From Marinitenerispora sediminis (GTDB taxonomy: Bacteria > Actinomycetota > Actinomycetes > Streptosporangiales > Streptosporangiaceae): a stretch of DNA of 42,635 nucleotides. The number at the start of each line of letters is the position of its first letter. The stretch's first letter is position 1. This document shows, piece after piece, positions 1 to 7,040 of the stretch. A program made the translations under genes and the position numbers. A model generated the notes under the pieces. That model searched no databases. It saw only the letters and a program-made list of their open reading frames with translations, and was not told the DNA's origin. The DNA lies in assembly GCF_003336425.1 (NCBI RefSeq), contig NZ_QEIO01000034.1:1-42635 (forward strand). Direction: 5' to 3'.

Positions 1-238
1 GGCATCGCGAGCGGGCTGGCGGCCGTGAGGGGGAGGCGGAGGGTTCGCCCGCCGGAACGCCACTGGTGGAGTTGGCGGCGTTCGCCAGCCACTCACCGGA
101 CGGGACCCCTCCGACGGCCAGCAGGACGACCCCCGCCGAGACGGCCGCCAGCCCGCTCGCGATGCCGGGGCGGATCCGGCGGCGCCGACGGTGCGCGGGG
201 CGGTATCGCCGTCGGGGGTCCGACTCGGGGGTGGGCAA
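1..238 (-). CDS. N-terminus of a probable membrane-anchored protein, cut by the window edge
   Basis: A reading frame starts at a TTG codon at 238 and stays open to the left edge, giving 79 codons without a stop. The start is supported by a good ribosome binding site (GGAAAGGA) about seven bases upstream. The product begins with a short polar stretch and an Arg-rich cluster (about residues 8-22). A hydrophobic segment follows (about residues 24-42, GIASGLAAVSAGVVLLAVGG), then a Ser/Pro/Ala-rich region. This is the pattern of a cytoplasmic basic tail, one membrane span and an extracytoplasmic linker. A different frame (93-278) covers the same DNA but lacks this organisation. Only the anchor is visible, so the function cannot be named; a secreted or cell-surface enzyme or receptor is possible. 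Confidence 0.5.
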   Translation of the reverse strand, partial: MPTPESDPRRRYRPAHRRRRRIRPGIASGLAAVSAGVVLLAVGGVPSGEWLANAANSTSGVPAGEPSASPSRPPARSRC

Positions 239-377
239 TGCGGGGTCCTTTCCAGGTCGACGGGAGGGTGCCCAGCATCCCAGATGCCGCTCGCGCGCGG
301 CGAAGTGCGCTGGGGGCGGGGCCGGCGACGGGGAGCGGCCCACTGCTCAGGCTATCGGCCCGCGCCTGCTATGTCCG

Positions 378-1331
378 TTATGCCGGTTTAGTGGGTCGGG
401 TGGCCGCGGGTCCCGCCTCCGCCGGAGCTCCGGCGAGGAAGCCGGTGACGATCTCGGCGACCCGGTCCGGCTGCTCGACCGCCATGGCGTGGCTGGCGCC
501 GGCGAGCGGAGCGACGCGCAGCAGGGGGTTGCGCTGTGCGGCGGCCGCGGCGTACTCGGCGACACCGGCACGGTAGGCGGCGTAGAGGGCGTGGAACTCC
601 CGCTGCTCCGGCAGATCCTCGGTCGCCAGGACGAGGAGCAGCGGGCAGCGCGCGTCCAGGTAGGCCGGGAGCGGGTCGAAGGCCTGCTGGGCGGCGCGCA
701 GCTGGCCGAGCGTGTCGGCCCGGGGGCGGAGGAACGTGGCCGTGCCGTCCGTCACCAGGTTGCGCTCGAAGCCCTCCAGTGCGACCTCCTCGGCGATTCC
801 GTAATGCGCCGCCATCGCCCGCTGCCCGGCCCGGGCCGCGTCCAGGCGTTCGGCGCTCAACGGCTCGGCCATCGCCGCGGCCATGGCCGAGAACGTCCGG
901 TCGAGGCGGTCGAGCTCTCGGGCCGCCTCCGCCGCCTCCAGGCCCGGCACCTGCTCCGGCCGGGTGGGGGTCGGGTTGCCGTCCAGGCTGACCGCTCCGG
1001 GGCATTCGGGATGGCGCTGCGCCCACAGGGCGGCGAGCATTCCGCCCAGCGACACCCCCACCACGGCCGGGGCGTCCAGTGCGAGTTCCTCGGTCACGGC
1101 GGCCAGGTCCGCCAGCACCTCCTCCCACTCCCACGGGCCGTCGCCGGACCGGCCGTGCCCGCGTAGGTCCGCGGCGACCACGCGGTGCCGGGTCCGCAGC
1201 GCCTCGGCCAGCGGGGCCACGGTCGCGAGGTTGCCGCCCGAGCCGTGCAGGAGCAGCAGCGACCGGCCCGGGCCTCCGAAGTCGCGGACGGCGACGGGCA
1301 CGCCCGCTGATCCGATTAGTACGTCACGCAT
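378..1331 (-). CDS. alpha/beta hydrolase
   Basis: This 317-residue protein has the alpha/beta-hydrolase layout. The oxyanion loop is LLLLHGSGG (residues 25-33), and the strand ADLRGHGRSG is at about 54-63. The nucleophile elbow is GVSLG with Ser94. A probable acid is Asp239 (ATEDLP), and the catalytic His281 lies in GASHAM. It is probably a cytoplasmic esterase, lipase or haloperoxidase-like enzyme; the substrate cannot be told from sequence. Its ATG lies inside the stop region of the upstream HTH gene (8-nt overlap), with GGAAGGA about nine bases before it, so the two are translationally coupled and share the promoter near 1850. The coupling suggests that the regulator controls the hydrolase, which is an inference. 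Confidence 0.9.
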   Translation of the reverse strand: MRDVLIGSAGVPVAVRDFGGPGRSLLLLHGSGGNLATVAPLAEALRTRHRVVAADLRGHGRSGDGPWEWEEVLADLAAVTEELALDAPAVVGVSLGGMLAALWAQRHPECPGAVSLDGNPTPTRPEQVPGLEAAEAARELDRLDRTFSAMAAAMAEPLSAERLDAARAGQRAMAAHYGIAEEVALEGFERNLVTDGTATFLRPRADTLGQLRAAQQAFDPLPAYLDARCPLLLVLATEDLPEQREFHALYAAYRAGVAEYAAAAAQRNPLLRVAPLAGASHAMAVEQPDRVAEIVTGFLAGAPAEAGPAATRPTKPA

Positions 1332-1794
1332 GTCTGGTATGTCCTTCCTGGCGGAGGCGGTCGCGGATGGCGGTCGGCAGCACGCCGCCCTCGGGATGGC
1401 GGGGGAGCCGGCCGCGCGCGACGAGGTCGTGCACGCCCTGCCGGGTGATCCCGAGCATCGCGCCGGCGACCGGGTAGGAGACCCGCTCCGCGGTCGGATG
1501 CCCCACCCGCCAGGCGACGACCCGCCCCATCGGGGTGCGCCACCAGTCGGTCGGCGGGTCGAACGGGCCGTCGCCCGGGTACAGCGTGGCGACCGCCCGC
1601 ATGATCAGCCCGATGGCGACCCGGTCGTCGGCTTCGAGCATGTCGCGTGCCCAGGCCGCCGCCCGGATCCGGACCGCCGTGCGGACGCCGTCGACCATGG
1701 CGGCGTCCTCCAGCAGGATCTCCAGCGGGTCGAGCAGCCGGGCACCGATCAGGTGGACGAGCTGGTCCTGGAGTTGCGCCGTGGTGGGCAGCAT
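1324..1794 (-). CDS. small HTH DNA-binding protein, probable autoregulator
   Basis: This is a 156-residue protein started at the ATG at 1794, which has GAAAGGGGG about seven bases upstream. The frame extends further upstream, but that DNA holds the promoter and palindromes, so the longer form is unlikely. Residues 1-95 form a mostly helical domain that I do not recognise. Residues about 105-150 (SYPVAGAMLGITRQGVHDLV and the basic residues that follow) look like an excisionase/MerR-type helix-turn-helix. Its 3' end overlaps the hydrolase start by 8 nt. The promoter region contains two inverted repeats that are natural candidates for its own operator. The ligand or signal is unknown. Confidence 0.75.
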   Translation of the reverse strand: MLPTTAQLQDQLVHLIGARLLDPLEILLEDAAMVDGVRTAVRIRAAAWARDMLEADDRVAIGLIMRAVATLYPGDGPFDPPTDWWRTPMGRVVAWRVGHPTAERVSYPVAGAMLGITRQGVHDLVARGRLPRHPEGGVLPTAIRDRLRQEGHTRHA

Positions 1795-1810
1795 GGGCAC
1801 GCCCCCTTTC

Positions 1811-1849
1811 TTGACGTACATCGTCAAGTGCTTGACGCGCTGTGTCAAG
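1811..1849 (-). promoter_or_regulatory. promoter overlapped by two inverted repeats (probable operator)
   Basis: On the plus strand, TTGACG-tacat-CGTCAA (1811-1827) and CTTGAC-gcgctgt-GTCAAG (1831-1849) form two dyads sharing the TTGAC/GTCAA half-site. On the minus strand the distal half reads TTGACA, a perfect -35. It is followed by 17 bases and GACGAT, an acceptable -10, then the ribosome binding site of the HTH gene. A repressor bound here would cover -35, -10 and the start region. Autoregulation by the adjacent HTH protein is inferred. Confidence 0.7.
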
Positions 1850-1897
1850 GTAACGGCCGCCCATGCCTCACCGGACCGGCGGCGCGCCGGAAACGGC

Positions 1898-1935
1898 CGA
1901 CCGGCCTCCGGAGCCGATGCTCCCGAGGCCGGTCG
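1898..1935 (-). terminator. hairpin terminator behind the MhuD-like gene
   Basis: An 11-bp stem (CGACCGGCCTC with GAGGCCGGTCG) continues after one C-C mismatch into GGAGC-cgat-GCTCC. This makes one long hairpin about 45 bases after the stop of the minus-strand gene. There is no clear U tract, as is common in actinomycetes. Confidence 0.6.
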
Positions 1936-1978
1936 CCGGTCGCCGGGGCCGGGGCGCGTCTCGGACGCGCCCAGGCGG

Positions 1979-2329
1979 TCACTTCGCGGTGACGTGCTCC
2001 ACCACTTCGAAGCCCCACAGCTCGGAGCCGGTGGCGGCCGGGCCGCCGTGCCCGTGCCCATGGCCGTGCCCGGAGGCCGCGGCCTCGTCGGCGGCCTGGG
2101 CGTGACCGCGGCCGAACGCCTCGCTCCGCAGCCAGTTCTGGAAGGACTCCTCGTCCGCCCAGCGGGTGTACACCAGGTACTTGTCGGTCCCCTCGACCGG
2201 CCGGAGCAGCTGGAACTCCTCGAACCCCGGCTGGTTCTCCACCAGGCCGGCCCGGTTGGCGAACCGCTGCTCCAGGGTCTCGCCGGCCCCTTCGGGGACG
2301 GTCAGGACGTTGAACTTGACGATGCTCAT
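1979..2329 (-). CDS. MhuD-like heme-degrading monooxygenase (ABM family) with a His-rich insert
   Basis: The product has 116 residues and belongs to the antibiotic biosynthesis monooxygenase (ABM) fold. It closely resembles mycobacterial MhuD as I remember it: shared segments are RFANRAG (22-28), ENQPGF (31-36), QLLRPV (40-45) and TGSELWGFEVV near the end. MhuD residues Asn7 and Trp66 are present at the same positions. The heme-ligand His corresponds to His76, one residue later than in MhuD. The ATG at 2329 gives this alignment; an upstream GTG at 2347 is less likely. An insert at about 85-97 contains four alternating His residues (88, 90, 92, 94) and is not in MhuD. Expected activity is oxidative heme ring opening with iron release. 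The upstream Shine-Dalgarno is weak. Confidence 0.8.
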   Translation of the reverse strand: MSIVKFNVLTVPEGAGETLEQRFANRAGLVENQPGFEEFQLLRPVEGTDKYLVYTRWADEESFQNWLRSEAFGRGHAQAADEAAASGHGHGHGHGGPAATGSELWGFEVVEHVTAK

Positions 2330-2585
2330 GGCGCCATTGTCGTCCACCGGCGTCCGGGTCCGTCATGGGCCTCGCCGCGGGCCTGCCGCGACCCGCCGGC
2401 CCTGGCGGCGGCCTCCGGCGCGGCGGCCACCGTGCTCCTCCCGCCGTCCCGTCCCCAGGCTCCGCGGCGCCTCCGCGGCTCGGCGCCGGAGCCGTCCGGC
2501 GTGCCCGTGGGCGGCAGGCGGGGCGCCCGCGCCGCCTCGCTAACCTCGGGGGAGGACAACCGCAGGTACAAGAGGTAGGACAGCC
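2330..2585. other. divergent intergenic region between the MhuD-like and FAH genes
   Basis: This 256-nt region separates two divergent genes. On the plus strand TAACCT at about 2540-2545 could be a -10 for the FAH gene. No convincing -35 or palindrome was seen. No credible gene was found here. Confidence 0.4.
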
Positions 2586-3395
2586 GTGCGCATCGCGAGA
2601 TTTTCGGTCGAGGACGAGGTCGCCTACGGGCTCGTCGACACCGACGACACCGGCCAGCAGTTCGTGTCCCGGCTCACCGGGCACCCGCTGCTGGGGACCA
2701 TCAAGATCACCGGCGAGCCCGTCCGGCTGGAGGACGTTCGGCTGCTCTCCCCGGTGCTGCCGAGCAAGGTCGTGTGCATCGGCAAGAACTACGCCGACCA
2801 CGTGGCCGAGATGAAGGACGTCACGGGCGGCGGCAGCGACGCGCTTCCGGAGGAGCCGGTGGTGTTCCTCAAGCCCTCCACCTCGGTGGCGGGGCCGGGC
2901 GACCCGATCTTCTACCCGCGGCTCTCGGAGCGGGTGGACTTCGAGGGGGAGCTGGCGATCGTCGTCGGCCGGATCGCCCGCGAGGTACCGCGTGAGCGGG
3001 CCGCGGAGGTGGTCTTCGGCTACACGGTGGCCAACGACGTCACGGCCCGGGACCTGCAGAAGCGCGACAAGCAGTGGACGCGCGGCAAGGGCTTCGACTC
3101 GTTCTGCCCGATCGGCCCGTGGATCGAGACCGGCCTGTCCCTGGAGGAGGCCGCCGACCTGCGGATCACCACGCACGTCGACGGGGAGCTCCGCCAGGAC
3201 GACCGCACGTCCCGCCTGATCCACGACATCCCCGCGCTGATCTCCTACATCACCGAGTTCATGACCCTGCTGCCCGGCGACGTGGTGCTCACCGGCACCC
3301 CCGCCGGCGTCGGCCCCCTGGAGGTCGGCCAGCGGGTGACCGTGGCGGTCGAGGGCGTCGGGGAGCTGACCAACCAGGTGGTCACCCGGGACTGA
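2586..3395 (+). CDS. fumarylacetoacetate hydrolase (FAH) family protein
   Basis: This is a 269-residue member of the FAH family. These are divalent-metal enzymes that hydrolyse or decarboxylate acylpyruvate-type compounds in the cytosol. The hallmark VCIGKNYADHVAEM (63-76) is present. The metal site is formed by Glu120 and Glu122 (DFEGELAIVVG) and Asp151 (TVANDVTARD). The C-terminal LLPGDVVLTGTPAGVG loop is also intact. The GTG start at 2586 follows a strong AGAGGTAGGA site. Members placed just before gltX are common in actinobacteria. They are usually annotated as fumarylpyruvate hydrolase or oxaloacetate decarboxylase-like proteins; the true substrate is not readable here. Confidence 0.9.
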   Translation: MRIARFSVEDEVAYGLVDTDDTGQQFVSRLTGHPLLGTIKITGEPVRLEDVRLLSPVLPSKVVCIGKNYADHVAEMKDVTGGGSDALPEEPVVFLKPSTSVAGPGDPIFYPRLSERVDFEGELAIVVGRIAREVPRERAAEVVFGYTVANDVTARDLQKRDKQWTRGKGFDSFCPIGPWIETGLSLEEAADLRITTHVDGELRQDDRTSRLIHDIPALISYITEFMTLLPGDVVLTGTPAGVGPLEVGQRVTVAVEGVGELTNQVVTRD

Positions 3396-3404
3396 CGTCC
3401 ACCC

Positions 3405-3442
3405 GGGGGCCGGTACCGCTTCCGGGGGCGGTACCGGGCCCC
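3405..3442 (+). terminator. GC-rich hairpin after the FAH gene
   Basis: The arms GGGGCCGGTACCGC and GCGGTACCGGGCCCC are nearly perfect complements (one extra G) around a short loop. The hairpin starts about ten bases after the stop codon. It lacks a T tract. Confidence 0.55.
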
Positions 3443-3444
3443 TC

Positions 3445-3469
3445 GGTGCGGTGCGGTGCGGTGCGGTGC
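3445..3469. repeat. five tandem copies of GGTGC
   Basis: The pentamer GGTGC occurs five times in direct succession between the FAH hairpin and gltX. It is a simple repeat that could vary in copy number by slippage. It lies about 120 bases upstream of the inferred gltX transcription start. Confidence 0.9.
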
Positions 3470-3589
3470 GGCCGTCCGGCCGGACCAGTCCGGCCGGCCA
3501 CCGGGCGCACCGTCGGCCGCTGCCGGCGTCCTCCCCGCGGCCGCCGCCCCTGGACTGCGGCGACGCCGGACCCCGGTCGCGCGGCCCAG

Positions 3590-3602
3590 TAGGCTTTGGA
3601 CG
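3590..3602 (+). promoter_or_regulatory. -10 element for a probable leaderless gltX transcript
   Basis: TAGGCT (3590-3595) fits the actinobacterial TANNNT -10. It lies so that the expected start point is at or next to the GTG at 3602. There is no Shine-Dalgarno sequence in the few bases before that GTG, consistent with a leaderless mRNA. No good -35 was found. Confidence 0.5.
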
Positions 3603-5035
3603 TGGCTGACAATCCCATTCGCACCCGATTCGCTCCGTCCCCGACCGGCATGTTCCACGTCGGCGGTGCGCGCTCCGCGCTGTTCAACTGGGCTCTCGCG
3701 CGCCAGCAACCCGAGGGCAGGCTCGTGCTGCGCGTCGAGGACACCGACGCCGCGCGCAACCGGCCCGAGTGGACCGAGGGGATCATCCGCGCGCTGGCGT
3801 GGCTCGGGATCAGCGAGGCCGACCCGCACTTCGAGGGCCCCTACTTCCAGTCGGCCTACGCGGCCAAGCACCGCGAGACCAGCGAGCGGCTGTACAAGGA
3901 CGGCCGCGCGTACTTCTGCGACTGCACCCGCGAGCAGGTGCAGGAGCGGCGCGGCAACCCGCACCTGGGCTACGACGGGTTCTGCCGCGACCGCGGTCTG
4001 GAGCCGGCACCGGGGCGGGCGCTGCGGTTCCGGGTGCCCGAGGGCGGTCCCACGGTGGTGGACGACCAGATCCGCGGCCGGGTGGAGTTCGAGCACAGCG
4101 CGATCGAGGACTTCGTGATCGCGCGCGGTGACGGGTCGCCGCTGTTCGTGCTGGCCAACGTGGTCGACGACATCGAGATGCGCATCACCCACGTCATCCG
4201 GGGCGAGGAGCACCTGTCCAACACCCCCAAGCAGCAGCTGCTGTGGGAGGCGCTGGGGCAGACGCCGCCGGTCTGGGCGCACCTGCCGGTCATCGTCAAC
4301 GAGAAGCGGCAGAAGCTCTCCAAGCGCCGGGACAAGGTGGCGCTGGAGTCCTACCAGGACGAGGGCTACCTGCCCGAGGCCATGGTCAACTACCTGATGC
4401 TGCTCGGCTGGGCGCCGGGCGGCGACCGGGAGATCATGCCCTGGGCGGAGATGGAGCCGCTGTTCCGCGTCTCCGACGTCAACAGCTCCAGCGCGTTCTT
4501 CGACGAGAAGAAGCTGCGCGCGTTCAACGGCGAGTACATCCGGGCGCTCCCGGTCGAGGAGTTCGCGGAGCGCTGCCGGCCGTGGCTGCGTCCGGAGACC
4601 GCGCCGTGGCCGGCGGAGAACTTCGACCCCGAGGTGTTCGCGGCGGTGGCCCCGCTCGCGCAGAGCCGCATCGCGGTGCTGAGCGAGATCGTGCCCAACG
4701 TCGACTTCCTGTTCCTGGACCGGCCGGTCGAGGACCCGCAGAGCTGGAGCAAGGCCATGAAGCCCGGCGTGGGGCGCGAGATGCTCGCCGCCGCGCTGGC
4801 GCGGTTCGACGACCCTGCCCTGCCCTGGGAGGCGGCGGCGCTCAAGACCGCCCTGGAGGAGGTCGGTGCCGCGCAGGGGCTCAAGCTGGGCAAGGCGCAG
4901 GCCCCGGTGCGGGTGGCGGTCACCGGGCGCACGGTGGGGCTGCCGCTGTTCGAGTCGCTGGAGCTGCTGGGGCGGGACCGCGTCCTGGACCGGCTGCGCG
5001 ACGCGCTCGCGAAGCTGGACGCCGCCGAGGAATGA
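3602..5035 (+). CDS. gltX: glutamyl-tRNA synthetase
   Basis: This 477-residue class I aminoacyl-tRNA synthetase charges tRNA-Glu with glutamate. In organisms without GlnRS it also mischarges tRNA-Gln for later amidation. The HIGH motif appears as FHVGG within [12 protein letters not shown] near the N-terminus. The KMSKS motif is KLSKRR at about residue 240. [12 protein letters not shown], typical of the family, precedes it. An anticodon-binding helical domain follows, to the end. I prefer the GTG at 3602 over the TTG at 3596 because of the leaderless promoter spacing. The tRNA-Gln and both tRNA-Glu genes lie directly downstream, a functionally sensible arrangement. Confidence in the product is very high; the exact start is less certain. 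Confidence 0.97.
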   Translation: MADNPIRTRFAPSPTGMFHVGGARSALFNWALARQQPEGRLVLRVEDTDAARNRPEWTEGIIRALAWLGISEADPHFEGPYFQSAYAAKHRETSERLYKDGRAYFCDCTREQVQERRGNPHLGYDGFCRDRGLEPAPGRALRFRVPEGGPTVVDDQIRGRVEFEHSAIEDFVIARGDGSPLFVLANVVDDIEMRITHVIRGEEHLSNTPKQQLLWEALGQTPPVWAHLPVIVNEKRQKLSKRRDKVALESYQDEGYLPEAMVNYLMLLGWAPGGDREIMPWAEMEPLFRVSDVNSSSAFFDEKKLRAFNGEYIRALPVEEFAERCRPWLRPETAPWPAENFDPEVFAAVAPLAQSRIAVLSEIVPNVDFLFLDRPVEDPQSWSKAMKPGVGREMLAAALARFDDPALPWEAAALKTALEEVGAAQGLKLGKAQAPVRVAVTGRTVGLPLFESLELLGRDRVLDRLRDALAKLDAAEE

Positions 5036-5104
5036 CGGGTGGCGGGGCGGTCCCGTGCCGCCGTGCCGCCCCGCAATCCGTTCGCGAGCACTCTGGATGT
5101 CCGC

Positions 5105-5110
5105 TAAAGT
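5105..5110 (+). promoter_or_regulatory. candidate -10 of the tRNA-Gln promoter
   Basis: TAAAGT fits TANNNT and lies 52 bases before the tRNA-Gln gene. The hexamer TTCGCG 18 bases upstream is a poor -35, so the call rests mainly on position and the locally AT-richer sequence. Confidence 0.35.
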
Positions 5111-5162
5111 AATTCCTGCGCCGAGGGGAGCAGGCCCGACAGGGCAGGCCCTCCAAGAGCAC

Positions 5163-5234
5163 TGGGGTATGGTGTAATCGGCAGCACGACTGATTCTGGT
5201 TCAGTTAGTCTAGGTTCGAGTCCTGGTACCCCAG
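5163..5234 (+). tRNA. tRNA-Gln (CTG)
   Basis: The sequence folds as a full cloverleaf. The 7-bp acceptor stem is TGGGGTA with TACCCCA, and the discriminator is G. The anticodon stem ACTGA/TCAGT holds loop TTCTGGT with anticodon CTG at 5196-5198. The T arm contains GGTTCGAGTCC. The U1-A72 first pair and G73 are the usual glutamine identity features. CCA is not encoded. Confidence 0.97.
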
Positions 5235-5300
5235 CTGGTGGGATCTCCTTCGGGAACTCACCGGAGCCGGTCACCGGCTCGTCCGCATCACGCGGTCCAG

Positions 5301-5373
5301 GCCCCCGTCGTCTAGCGGCCTAGGACGCCGCCCTCTCAAGGCGGTAACGGCGGTTCAAATCCGCTCGGGGGTA
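5301..5373 (+). tRNA. tRNA-Glu (CTC), copy 1
   Basis: A cloverleaf has acceptor GCCCCCG paired with CGGGGGT and discriminator A. The anticodon stem CCGCC/GGCGG holds the loop CTCTCAA, with anticodon CTC at 5335-5337. The T arm contains GGTTCAAATCC. It is followed after 14 bases by a textbook terminator. The gene differs from copy 2 by a single base in the D loop (CCTAGG against CCCAGG). Confidence 0.97.
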
Positions 5374-5387
5374 CGCAACAGGGAGAT

Positions 5388-5413
5388 GCTCCCACTCCGG
5401 TGGGAGCTTTTTT
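5388..5413 (+). terminator. intrinsic terminator after tRNA-Glu copy 1
   Basis: GCTCCCAC-tccg-GTGGGAGC is followed at once by six T residues, the clearest Rho-independent terminator in the window. Confidence 0.95.
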
Positions 5414-5472
5414 CTGGCACGGAGTCGGCTCCGGTCGGCTGCAACCGGGACGAAGTCCCCATCAGAATCCGA

Positions 5473-5478
5473 TAGGGT
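5473..5478 (+). promoter_or_regulatory. candidate -10 for tRNA-Glu copy 2
   Basis: TAGGGT lies 19 bases before the second tRNA-Glu and after the terminator of the first copy, so the second copy needs its own promoter. The -35 is not clear. Confidence 0.45.
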
Positions 5479-5497
5479 GAGTCCCACGGTAGTACGG

Positions 5498-5570
5498 GCC
5501 CCCGTCGTCTAGCGGCCCAGGACGCCGCCCTCTCAAGGCGGTAACGGCGGTTCAAATCCGCTCGGGGGTA
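5498..5570 (+). tRNA. tRNA-Glu (CTC), copy 2
   Basis: This has the same fold and anticodon as copy 1, with one base changed in the D loop. It is bounded upstream by the terminator of copy 1 and downstream by its own terminator, so it appears to be a separate transcription unit. Confidence 0.97.
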
Positions 5571-5576
5571 CCAGCA

Positions 5577-5608
5577 CGAGGCCCGCATCAGCAGATGCGG
5601 GCCTCGTT
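5577..5608 (+). terminator. terminator after tRNA-Glu copy 2
   Basis: A perfect 13-bp stem (CGAGGCCCGCATC with GATGCGGGCCTCG) has the loop AGCA and ends in TT. It starts seven bases after the tRNA. Confidence 0.85.
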
Positions 5609-5748
5609 CGTCGTTATCGCCGCAGGGCACCGGAGGGAAGCCTGCCGGTGAGGGGGAGCGGCCACTTTCGGTACGCGTCCCGCGGATGTGTATGAAACCG
5701 CGCTCCGGTGGGCATGGCGATACCCACCACCGAGTGCGGGGAGAGCCG

Positions 5749-6855
5749 ATGCGTCACCCGAGATGGCTCAGCGTGCTGGGCGGCGTCGTCCTCGTGCTCG
5801 GGGTGGGATGCGCGGCCACTCCGCCCGCCGAGCAGGCGCGGACCGGGGCGACGGGCGGCGCGGAGAGCACCGCCGCGGCGCCGGCCGAGCCCGAGGACGT
5901 CGCCACCGGGCTTGAGGTGCCCTGGGCCCTGGGCTTCCTGCCCGACGGCAGCGCCCTGGCCACCGAGCGCGACACCGCCCGGATCGTGCGCATCGACCGG
6001 GACGGCACGGTCACCGAGGCCGGCGAGGTCCCCGGGGTCGAGCCGCGGGGCGAGGGCGGGCTGCTGGGCATCGCCGTGTCCCCCGACTACGAGCGCGACA
6101 GGCTGGTCTACGCCTACCTGACCTCCGCGACCGACAACCGCATCGTCCGCATGACCTACCACCCCGCCGCGGGGCTGGGCACCCCCGAGACGGTCGCGGA
6201 GGGCATCCCGAGGGCCGACTTCCACAACGGCGGCCGGATCGCCTTCGGCCCCGACGGCCTGCTCTACGCGGGAACCGGTGACGCCGGTACCCGCCAACTG
6301 GCCCAGGACGTCGACTCGACGGCCGGAAAGATCCTGCGGATGACGCCCGAGGGCGACGTGCCCGACGACAACCCGTTCGGCAACCTGGTGTACAGCTACG
6401 GGCACCGCAACGTGCAGGGCCTGGCCTGGCACGGCGACACCCTGCTGGCCACCGAGTTCGGCCAGAACGCCTACGACGAGGTCAACGTCATCCGGCCCGG
6501 CGGCAACTACGGCTGGCCCGAGGTCGAGGGCGTCGGCGACCGCGACGGGTTCGTGGACCCGGTCGTCACCTGGCGGACCGCCGAGGCGTCACCGAGCGGT
6601 GCCGCCGTGGCCGGCGGCTCGCTGTGGGTCGCCGCGCTGCGGGGCGAGCGCCTGTGGCGGGTGCCGCTGACCGGTGACCCCGCCCGGCCGGTGGGTGAGC
6701 CGGAGGCGCTGTTCACCGGCGAGTTCGGGCGGCTGCGCGACGTGGTCACCGAGCCGGGCGGAACCGGGATCTGGCTGACCACCAGCAACCGTGACAGCCG
6801 CGGCACCCCGCACGACGGGGACGACCGCGTCCTGCGCGTCGCACTCGGGGAGTGA
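5749..6855 (+). CDS. glucose/sorbosone dehydrogenase-like (PQQ-type beta-propeller) lipoprotein
   Basis: The product has 368 residues and a lipoprotein-type signal peptide. A basic start is followed by a hydrophobic core (about 7-20) and Cys21 in LGVGC, so it is probably anchored outside the membrane. The Gly at -3 is not the classic lipobox residue. The rest is the glucose/sorbosone dehydrogenase beta-propeller. Its blades include VPWALGFLPDG, GEGGLLGIAVSPDY, HNGGRIAFGPDG, SYGHRNVQGLAW and PGGNYGWPEVEG. Family members oxidise aldoses with PQQ, but the physiological substrate of actinobacterial homologues is mostly unknown, and cofactor binding cannot be confirmed. The ATG at 5749 has GGGGAGAG upstream. 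An upstream in-frame extension to 5686 would bury the signal peptide and is rejected. Confidence 0.88.
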   Translation: MRHPRWLSVLGGVVLVLGVGCAATPPAEQARTGATGGAESTAAAPAEPEDVATGLEVPWALGFLPDGSALATERDTARIVRIDRDGTVTEAGEVPGVEPRGEGGLLGIAVSPDYERDRLVYAYLTSATDNRIVRMTYHPAAGLGTPETVAEGIPRADFHNGGRIAFGPDGLLYAGTGDAGTRQLAQDVDSTAGKILRMTPEGDVPDDNPFGNLVYSYGHRNVQGLAWHGDTLLATEFGQNAYDEVNVIRPGGNYGWPEVEGVGDRDGFVDPVVTWRTAEASPSGAAVAGGSLWVAALRGERLWRVPLTGDPARPVGEPEALFTGEFGRLRDVVTEPGGTGIWLTTSNRDSRGTPHDGDDRVLRVALGE

Positions 6856-6866
6856 GTCCGGGGACG

Positions 6867-6884
6867 CGGCCGCCGAAGCGGCCG
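6867..6884. terminator. short GC hairpin between convergent genes
   Basis: CGGCCGC-cgaa-GCGGCCG forms a compact stem 11 bases after the dehydrogenase stop. It lies between two convergent genes and may serve either direction. There is no T tract. Confidence 0.45.
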
Positions 6885-7040
6885 GGCCGCCCGCCCCCCA
6901 GCCGTGCGGGGCCGTGCGCCGAGCCGGCCCCGGAGGGCGCGGCGCCGACCGCACCGCGGCGGCTCCCGCGACGGGCTCGGGGGTGCCCAGGGCGGCGCGC
7001 GGCGGGCCCGGGCAGCACGGAGCGGGCCCCGGCCGACGGC

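Noticed and set aside
66-1992. Plus-strand frames (66-1166 and 883-1992) over the hydrolase and HTH genes
   Set aside because: The minus-strand frames show a catalytic triad and a clear operon structure; the plus-strand products have no family likeness.
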